A DNA stretch of 10,946 nucleotides, taken from contig JAUCNG010387479.1 of NCBI GenBank assembly GCA_032353305.1, positions 1 to 10,946 of the forward strand. Direction: 5' to 3'. Under the pieces are notes generated by a model. That model made no database searches. It had not been told where the DNA came from and was given only the letters and a program-made list of their open reading frames with translations. Below, one piece after another: positions 9,201 through 10,946 of this stretch. Each line of letters starts with the position of its first letter. Positions within the stretch are counted from its first letter, which is position 1. This DNA is from Cephalothrix spiralis. Taxonomy: Eukaryota; Nemertea; Palaeonemertea; Archinemertea; Cephalotrichidae. A program made the position numbers and the translations under genes.

Positions 9201-9960
9201 CCCGCCGCTTCTTGAAAAGTTTGTTTTTTAAAAACAATCAATAAAAATACCTTACTGCACATATAACAATAGACTGATGATTCTATAGACGTTAGCCTGC
9301 TGTATATTACGGGACACATTAGGATCCGTTTTAGGATCTAGATATAACCTATTAGCCAATATATCACCGTCTTATCTTAAATAGCTGACCAACTGCTGTC
9401 AATAGATTTTATATTGTCATTCATATTTTTTTCTATCTCTATCAGAAGTGCCCAAACTTAGAACGGCATTTTTTTTAAACGCCGCTAAAAACGGTATATA
9501 TTTTATTTACTTAATTGGGCTAAGGTATGATTTGATATTGTCATTCAAAGGCTGGGCTTTATTATAGGTTTAGATCCTAAAACTGAGACATGTATCCAGT
9601 ATTATACAGCGAGTCTAACGTCTATAGTATTATCAGTCAATGATATAACGTATAGTTCGTGCTTTAATTAAATGAATGTTATAGAAATGCATGGCTTTGC
9701 TTTACATATACAATATTTTCCAGAAGTTGGATCTCAAAGAATGGACTAGTTTAAGTTATATGTATTCTGATAATTATATAGCATTATATTATTCTTTTCT
9801 CAGGGTTTTTGGCGTTGTTGTTTTTGGAGCTATGGCGCTTGGTGAAATGGGTTCTTTTGCACCAAATTTAGCTAAAGCCGTTGTTGCTGCCAAACGGGTT
9901 TTCGCTACTATAAACCGAAAATCCTTGGTAGATAGTTCATCAACAACGGGAATAAAGCCG
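120..9960 (+). CDS. ABCB1-like: ABCB-family (MDR/P-glycoprotein-like) transporter, TMD2 part, multi-exon, partial
   Basis: A plasma-membrane-type ABC exporter that would use ATP to move hydrophobic substrates or xenobiotics across the membrane. Spliced exons 120-272, 898-1002, 1216-1377, 2309-2512, 3360-3460 and 4088-4228, plus either 5892-6048 (B) or 9804-9960 (A), give 1,023 nt or 341 codons with no stop. All introns are GT-AG and all phases agree. The product follows vertebrate ABCB1 from the end of the linker to the start of NBD2. Recognisable ABCB segments are LRQDISYFDDPKNNTG (intracellular loop 3), FIFGWQLTL (TM9-TM10), NIRTVVQL (coupling helix 4) and VVVFGAMALG (TM12). The N-terminal half lies upstream and NBD2 downstream. 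From memory, exon lengths 204, 101, 141 and 157 equal those of the matching vertebrate ABCB1 exons. I cannot tell whether its closest relative is ABCB1, ABCB4, ABCB5 or ABCB11. Confidence 0.95.
273..897 (+). other. Intron 1 of window (625 bp)
   Basis: Starts GTAAGT and ends TTTCTCTCTAG. The sequence is AT-rich. I see no exon-like segment, RNA gene or convincing repeat inside it. Confidence 0.85.
898..1002 (+). CDS. ABCB1-like: Exon 2 of window: extracellular loop 4 and most of TM8
   Basis: 35 codons, phase 0 to 0, flanked by TTTCTCTCTAG and GTAAAC. VFGETDEAKRTAKVN is the charged extracellular loop between TM7 and TM8. LFALIFVGIGVGSFIAMFLQ is TM8, ending at the conserved Phe-Leu-Gln before the next exon. 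It is too short to be an obvious ORF and was found by following the family alignment and splice sites. Confidence 0.95.
1003..1215 (+). other. Intron 2 of window (213 bp)
   Basis: Short GT-AG intron (GTAAAC to TTGTTTTTTCAG), AT-rich, with no further feature seen. Confidence 0.9.
1216..1377 (+). CDS. ABCB1-like: Exon 3 of window: TM8 end and intracellular loop 3
   Basis: 54 codons, phase 0 to 0. SYCFAKSGEELTMRIRIKLF continues TM8 into the long cytoplasmic helix. NAVLRQDISYFDDPKNNTG is the intracellular loop 3 coupling-helix region that in ABCB proteins docks into the opposite nucleotide-binding domain. It ends with ILTTRLATEASDIKG, before TM9. The donor is GTAAGG directly after the Lys-Gly codons. 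The open frame runs on for about 140 nt past the donor, but those residues have no ABCB similarity and are intron. Confidence 0.96.
1378..2308 (+). other. Intron 3 of window (931 bp) with inverted-repeat and mariner-like remnants
   Basis: Runs from GTAAGG to CTTTCTGTTTCAG. It contains a G run at 1569-1578, the inverted-repeat element at 1692-1922, a CAGGGTGTCCCGA motif near 1956 that resembles terminal repeats of insect and invertebrate DNA transposons, and a short GA microsatellite at about 2209-2220. Reading frames here have no recognisable protein similarity. Confidence 0.75.
1692..1922. repeat. Inverted-repeat (MITE-like) element in intron 3
   Basis: Left arm 1692-1752 and right arm 1851-1922 are imperfect inverted copies. 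The best shared block is AGAGGATATAAAGAAATT, followed by AGTTCAAAA, GGTAC and GGCAGCACTG in matching order; the right arm has small insertions. The central loop is about 100 bp. There is no transposase frame, so this is a non-autonomous or foldback element. The ends and target duplication are unclear. Confidence 0.65.
2309..2512 (+). CDS. ABCB1-like: Exon 4 of window: TM9 and TM10
   Basis: 68 codons, phase 0 to 0, from acceptor CTGTTTCAG to donor GTCAGT. It starts ATGSRVGMVLQSIANMG, which follows exon 3's Lys-Gly exactly as in other ABCB proteins. ALVLAFIFGWQLTL is TM9, including the conserved GWQLTL turn. VILAFCPIIAIAGFIQM is TM10, where Pro-Ile-Ile-Ala-Ile-Ala-Gly is highly conserved. It ends with GLEEAGK, leading into intracellular loop 4. 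A SINE begins only about 40 bp beyond the donor, so the open frame runs on into it; that extension is not coding. Confidence 0.97.
2550..2754 (+). mobile_element. tRNA-derived SINE
   Basis: Begins with a tRNA-like head. GCGCCTCGGTGGCAAAGTGG contains an RNA polymerase III A box (TGGCAAAGTGG, 2561-2571). A damaged B box lies at about 2597-2611, where GGTCCCGGGCTCGAC stands in for GGTTCGANNCC. The tRNA-unrelated body follows. The tail region around 2735-2760 is A/T-rich. The partial copy at 10871-10946 matches the B box and part of the body, so this is a dispersed family and not a tRNA gene. The 3' limit is approximate. Confidence 0.75.
2860..3290. repeat. Degenerate tandem repeat in intron 4
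   Basis: Units about 115-135 bp long share CTAATGAAGCTTCAAT or TTAATGAAACTTTAAT followed some 60 bp later by a GCGCC-AGTGG core (about 3104 and 3241). A weaker CTCTAGCGTCG near 2875 may be a third core. Divergence is high and the boundaries are guesses. Confidence 0.35.
3360..3460 (+). CDS. ABCB1-like: Exon 5 of window: intracellular loop 4 (coupling helix 4)
   Basis: 101 nt, 33 codons plus two bases, phase 0 to 2, from acceptor ATATTTTAG to donor GTAAGT. It reads VAVESIWNIRTVVQLSLEER then FYHIFEERMTATH. The core Asn-Ile-Arg-Thr-Val-Val-Gln-Leu is the intracellular loop 4 coupling helix that contacts a nucleotide-binding domain; most ABCB members have Asn-Phe/Ile-Arg-Thr-Val. The split codon AA|A (Lys) is completed by the next exon. 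Confidence 0.96.
3461..4087 (+). other. Intron 5 of window (627 bp), mostly one inverted-repeat element
   Basis: GTAAGT to TATATTTCAG. More than half is the element at 3553-3930. The remaining sequence shows no feature. Confidence 0.8.
3553..3930. mobile_element. MITE-like element with 34-bp terminal inverted repeats
   Basis: The arms at 3553-3586 and 3897-3930 are inverted copies with one mismatch, built around ACCAATAGGGATTACGGAAT followed by AGTGATCAT. The 378-bp element has no transposase frame. The outer ends are TA-rich (GTATTACC and GGTATTAC), so a TA target site as used by Tc1/mariner-type elements is possible but not proven. Confidence 0.8.
4088..4228 (+). CDS. ABCB1-like: Exon 6 of window: end of ICL4, TM11 and last extracellular loop
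   Basis: 141 nt, phase 2 to 2: one base completing Lys, 46 codons, then AG of a split Arg codon. It reads SAVRYAHISGFAYGVSQSVI then NYAYAASFVMGAYLIEQKEM, with TM11 over GVSQSVINYAYAASFVMGAY and the short loop EQKEMDFIGVF leading into TM12. Acceptor is TATTTCAG, donor GTGAGA. This is the last constitutive exon; either seventh exon supplies the third base of Arg. Confidence 0.96.
4229..4879 (+). other. Intron 6, proximal part (no gene)
   Basis: Starts GTGAGA. It holds a possible pogo/Tigger-like terminal repeat around 4415-4443 (reverse strand reads ACAGTAGAACCCCGGAATTA) and the GC-rich hairpin at 4483-4548. A second small GC-rich block, TTCCCCGCAGGGGC, lies near 4696. Nothing coding is visible. 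The full intron is 1,663 bp to exon B or 5,575 bp to exon A. Confidence 0.6.
4483..4548. repeat. GC-rich hairpin in AT-rich intron
   Basis: Arms 4483-4500 (CGCCCTGTGGGCCTGTTC) and 4530-4548 are inverted copies with one mismatch and one extra G, around a loop of about 29 nt. It could be the end of a transposon such as a Helitron-type hairpin, or a structured RNA. No family is recognised. Confidence 0.6.
4880..5564. repeat. 343-bp tandem duplication, apparently identical
   Basis: Unit 1 is 4880-5222 and unit 2 is 5223-5564, repeating from CTATACATCATAATTTTGCT at a strict 343-bp offset. I found no difference by eye. Each unit has three G-tract blocks (GGGTGGGTGGG near 4914, GGGTTGGGTGGG near 5087, GGGTGGGTGGG near 5140). 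Each also has an open frame of at least 96 codons starting ATGTTTAATATGTTTAATAC. That frame is identical because the DNA is identical, resembles no protein I know and lies in an intron. The array abuts the start of cassette 1. Confidence 0.92.
5723..5852 (+). pseudogene. Degenerate type-A copy of exon 7 (A')
   Basis: Aligns with the live exon A from its acceptor (CCCAG at 5718-5722) to CCG at 5852. Conserved stretches include TTTGGAGCTATG, TTTGCACCAAATT and CGGGTTTTCGCTACT. It has lost about 15 nt near its start and more inside, 130 nt against 157, so the frame is broken. An early stop arises at AAATTAAGT. The donor is deleted: CCG joins directly to TAAAATTATG where exon A has GTAAGACTTG first. 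It cannot be a working exon. Confidence 0.88.
5892..6048 (+). CDS. ABCB1-like: Exon 7B: TM12 and link to NBD2, version B
   Basis: 157 nt, phase 2 to 0: one base completing Arg, then 52 codons. Acceptor TTTTTTATCAG, donor GTAAGA. VFGVVVFGAMALG is TM12, keeping the equivalents of human ABCB1 Phe978, Val982 and Met986. KVSSFAPDLAKAK continues to the cytoplasmic end, and SLIDNSSEAGAQP leads into NBD2. At the Gln990 position it carries Lys. The upstream open frame MNLLFVLFFI is intron. Splicing on to exon A as well would shift the frame and hit TGA 14 codons into A, so B should be used alone. It lies 39 nt after dead copy A'. Confidence 0.95.
6126..6620. mobile_element. Large inverted repeat (foldback/MITE-like) downstream of exon B
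   Basis: The arms, about 6126-6312 and 6425-6620, are long inverted copies of each other. Shared landmarks are CAAGAATGGATGGAAAGAAT, AAATGTTCAACC, GGATCGA/AGATCGA, AAACAAAAAACC, TTATTCATAAATTC and CCCCA. The spacer is about 112 bp. The arms are roughly 80% similar, with small indels. It begins 78 bp after the exon B donor, just after the point where homology to cassettes 2 and 3 ends. The reverse-strand reading frame across the left arm has no known similarity. Confidence 0.85.
6621..7070 (+). other. Intronic stretch without gene
   Basis: AT-rich sequence between the large inverted repeat and the inverted cassette 2. I see no exon, RNA gene or clear repeat. Confidence 0.6.
7134..7183. repeat. 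Perfect head-to-head palindrome at the B-type donor
   Basis: Arms 7134-7158 and 7159-7183 are 25-bp inverted copies with one mismatch and no spacer. Each arm contains GGTGGAGCTCAACC followed by (A/G)GTAAGA, the 3' end of a B-type exon plus its splice donor. The same junction is GAGCTCAACCGGTAAGA at 10146-10162. The left arm is an extra + strand copy inserted just after the donor of the inverted B copy. Confidence 0.9.
7165..7598 (-). pseudogene. Inverted degenerate type-B copy of exon 7 (B''), split by an insertion
   Basis: On the - strand an acceptor TTCCTTTTCAG precedes 7598. The frame then reads LFGVAVFGA, then IGMAIRQFGSH, then ALNLAKTKTSSKQVIIF before a stop, clearly related to exon B and with Gln at the 990 position. 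Homology breaks near 7456, where about 260 bp of unrelated DNA is inserted. It resumes near 7186 with the exon end and donor CAACCG|GTAAGA at 7165/7164. It lies antisense to the gene, so it cannot be spliced into the transporter. Confidence 0.8.
7190..7456. mobile_element. Probable small insertion inside B''
   Basis: This segment interrupts the B'' exon and has short inverted ends (ATTGACAATT at 7191-7200 and AATTGTCAAT at 7447-7456). There is no coding frame. The extent is inferred from where exon homology stops and restarts. Confidence 0.5.
7851..7945. repeat. 37-bp tandem repeat, about 2.6 copies
   Basis: Units start at 7851, 7888 and 7925, each with AATCGATACA followed by a TGAATGTT or TTAATGTT block; the first two continue to GTATTTAAAGTT. 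The repeat is internal to the element at 7740-8165. Confidence 0.9.
7967..8024. repeat. Perfect 14-bp hairpin in the MITE core
   Basis: TTGAATTTATTGTG at 7967-7980 and its exact reverse complement at 8011-8024 flank a 30-nt loop. It is a secondary inverted repeat near the middle of the element. Confidence 0.85.
8394..8790 (+). other. Intronic stretch with a short inverted repeat
   Basis: No gene is seen. GATTGCAACCCTGC at 8449-8462 and GCAGGGTTGTAATC at 8510-8523 are inverted with one mismatch and may be the ends or core of a small element. The open frame across it has no recognisable similarity. Confidence 0.5.
8829..9075. repeat. Degenerate tandem repeat, period about 132 bp
   Basis: GT(C/T)AAAATTA(T/A)GGT(A/C)ACGT occurs at 8829 and 8961. 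In each unit it is followed by a CCGGAA and CTTAATATCT block (about 8867 and 9005) and by a TTGAT/TCGATG-type segment. The related GATGACGTCATAT motif also occurs in intron 3 near 1986 and at 8853, suggesting a dispersed family. Confidence 0.55.
9079..9207. repeat. GC-rich hairpin region
   Basis: CACAGGCCC (9152-9160) pairs with GGGCCTGTG (9185-9193). Outside it, CCCGGCGGG near 9080 can pair with CCCGCCG near 9201. The local G+C is far above the surrounding intron. I do not recognise an RNA gene or element. Confidence 0.5.
9273..9637. mobile_element. MITE-like element with about 80-bp terminal inverted repeats
   Basis: Arms 9273-9354 and 9561-9637 are inverted copies sharing CTATAGACGTTAG, TTTTAGGATCTA and ACCTAT(A/T)AT in order. 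The outer ends are ACTGAT and ATCAGT. The core holds two related TATTGTCATTCA blocks (about 9412 and 9536). There is no coding frame. It ends 9 bp before cassette 3 begins; a target duplication is not clear. Confidence 0.8.
9804..9960 (+). CDS. ABCB1-like: Exon 7A: TM12 and link to NBD2, version A
   Basis: 157 nt, phase 2 to 0, acceptor CTTTTCTCAG and donor GTAAGA. One base completes Arg, then 52 codons: VFGVVVFGAMALG (TM12, identical to B), EMGSFAPNLAKAVVAAKR, and a tail ending SSSTTGIKP. It has Glu at the human Gln990 position and differs from B at 17 of 52 residues, all after residue 13. It is an alternative to exon 7B: including both adds 314 nt and yields a stop, and skipping both also shifts the frame. 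It is followed after only 50 nt by dead copy B'. The open frame upstream of VFGVVV is intron. Confidence 0.94.
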
Positions 9961-10010
9961 GTAAGACTTGTAAAATTATGAATCTTATTGTTTTATTTAT
10001 ATTTTATCAG

Positions 10011-10156
10011 AGTATTTGCCGTGGTGGTGTTTGGAGCTATGGCTCTAGGGCAAGTTAGTTGATATTGCGAAGGCATTGACAGCATCGAAACATGTATTTG
10101 CCACCTTCGAGCTTAACCCACTTATTGATACTTCGTCGGAAGATGGAGCTCAACCG
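10011..10156 (+). pseudogene. Degenerate type-B copy of exon 7 (B')
   Basis: Both splice sites look usable (acceptor TATTTTATCAG, donor GTAAGA), and the first 16 codons read VFAVVVFGAMALGQVS. An 11-nt deletion after GTTAGTT, compared with exon B, then gives TGA immediately. It is 146 nt against 157, so inclusion would frameshift. The end SSEDGAQP is still recognisable in another frame. It keeps Gln at the 990 position, as in most ABCB1 proteins. It could act only as a frame-breaking exon. Confidence 0.9.
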
Positions 10157-10174
10157 GTAAGAGAGTATTGTTTA

Positions 10175-10439
10175 GGCCAAACAAGAATATTGTTATGTTT
10201 CCGGTGTTCCGACCTTCCCTAAATTTGTCTCCGACCCTAAATTATTTTTATTTTATTTCCTACAACCCCCCCCCCCCCCAAATAATAAAAAAAAAAATTC
10301 CGACCCTCTTTGAAATCCCAAAACACCAGAAACCTAAATTGTTTTACCCCCCCCCAAATGAAAAATCAAAATAAAATAAAATATTTTTCCGTTTTGAAAT
10401 CCCAAAACACCGGAAACCTAACAATATTTTTGTTTGGCC
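10175..10439. mobile_element. PIF/Harbinger-like MITE with TTA target duplication
   Basis: A 265-bp element starts GGCCAAACAA and ends with its reverse complement. Inverted repeats extend about 34 bp with few mismatches, to GTTTCCGGTGTT. It is flanked by TTA at 10172-10174 and TTA at 10440-10442. The uninterrupted paralogous site in cassette 1 is TTGTTTATTAGTGGT at 6059-6073. A 3-bp TTA/TAA duplication is characteristic of PIF/Harbinger elements. It has no transposase. The core carries long C runs (10266-10279, 10347-10355) and two copies of TTTGAAATCCCAAAACACC near 10309 and 10395. Confidence 0.88.
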
Positions 10440-10493
10440 TTATCAGTGGTGGTAGAATGTTTATAGTTTAATTAACATTGCCATTATGCAACC

Positions 10494-10870
10494 CTCTAAC
10501 AAAATTTGCCTCGCCCGCTCGACTCGTTATCAATTTAAGCCTGCCGCACACTAGGCTCTGCATCGGGGCATTGTAGCATCGCATCAAAATTCCTAGTCTG
10601 GTACACCATCGCACGTTCGCAGCATTGCATAAAAAATCATTTTTTGGATTTCAAATGTCCCGCAGGTGTGCATGGGGGGAACGCCAATTTACGCTATATT
10701 TGCGCCAACTTTTAAACTTTTATCAAAATTTATTACTTTTTATTAAAACTAATTTAGATTAAATTAATTACCTTAGGAGTGATTTTTCCCTTGAGATATA
10801 TTGAGATTTATATGAGATCATGCCAAATATGATGCTTTATTCAATAAAATTGTCGAATTCCCACCCATAT
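10494..10870 (+). other. Intronic stretch without gene
   Basis: No NBD2 exon is visible; a phase-0 exon carrying the start of NBD2 would be expected farther downstream. The segment 10540-10640 is richer in G+C with repeated GCATCG/GCATTG words and may be an old repeat. Confidence 0.55.
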
Positions 10871-10946
10871 GGTTCGAGACCCGGCTCGACACCACTTTTC
10901 ATCGGGTGGAACCTTAAGCAAGTTCCTCAGCGCATAGCTTCCTGGG
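10871..10946 (+). mobile_element. Partial tRNA-derived SINE at window edge
   Basis: GGTTCGAGACC at 10871-10881 is a consensus RNA polymerase III B box. The following CGGCTCGACACCACTTT and GAACCTTAAGCAAGTTCC match the SINE at 2550-2754. The A box is not recognisable, so the copy is 5' truncated or diverged. It continues past the window. Confidence 0.7.

Larger units (their letters stand above)
9647..10493 (+). repeat. Exon cassette 3 (live A, dead B)
   Basis: Homologous to cassette 1 from ATATAACG to ATGCAACC, with the 265-bp element at 10175-10439 added. The pre-A segment 9713-9776 matches 5649-5712 at 58 of 64 positions. Confidence 0.85.

Noticed and set aside
9079-9207. rRNA or structured RNA gene in the GC-rich block
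   Set aside because: No recognisable rRNA, snRNA or riboswitch core; only short GC hairpins. Kept as a repeat.
9691-9981. Open frame of 96 residues containing VFGVVVFGAMALG
   Set aside because: Residues before VFGVVV are intron; a clear acceptor lies at 9801-9803 and the donor follows 9960. It is exon 7A, not a separate gene.
10494-10946. First NBD2 exon downstream of the alternative exons
   Set aside because: I looked for the family's NBD2 entry motif and a phase-0 acceptor and found neither in any frame.

Overview
The window is nuclear DNA from an intron-rich animal, most likely an invertebrate. Short GT-AG exons encode one protein on the + strand, and the rest is AT-rich intron packed with small inverted-repeat DNA elements, a tRNA-derived SINE and tandem repeats. 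I cannot place the lineage further. There is no sign of a bacterial operon, phage or CRISPR array.

The one gene is a full-length-type ABC transporter of the ABCB (MDR/P-glycoprotein-like) family. Six constitutive exons (120-272, 898-1002, 1216-1377, 2309-2512, 3360-3460, 4088-4228) plus one seventh exon encode 341 residues. They cover the end of the linker and the whole second transmembrane domain (TM7 to TM12) up to the entry of the second nucleotide-binding domain. TMD1, NBD1 and NBD2 lie outside the window.

The notable feature is the seventh exon, which encodes TM12 and the link to NBD2. It exists in two intact versions of identical length and phase (157 nt): B at 5892-6048 and A at 9804-9960. 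Using both, or neither, breaks the reading frame, so they should be mutually exclusive. They share 35 of 52 residues and diverge from the position equivalent to human ABCB1 Gln990 (Lys in B, Glu in A).

Each intact exon sits beside a dead copy of the other type. Cassette 1 (about 5571-6113) is dead A plus live B. Cassette 3 (about 9647-10493) is live A plus dead B. A third A-B cassette, inverted and fully dead, lies between them (about 7071-8393). The within-cassette gap is only 39-50 nt. The simplest history is an ancestral A-B pair that was copied twice, once inverted, followed by complementary loss.

The introns carry inverted-repeat elements at 1692-1922, 3553-3930, 6126-6620, 7740-8165, 9273-9637 and 10175-10439. 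The last has a TTA target duplication confirmed by a paralogous empty site in cassette 1. There is also an apparently identical 343-bp tandem duplication (4880-5564), a tRNA-derived SINE (about 2550-2754, with a partial relative at 10871-10946) and degenerate tandem repeats.
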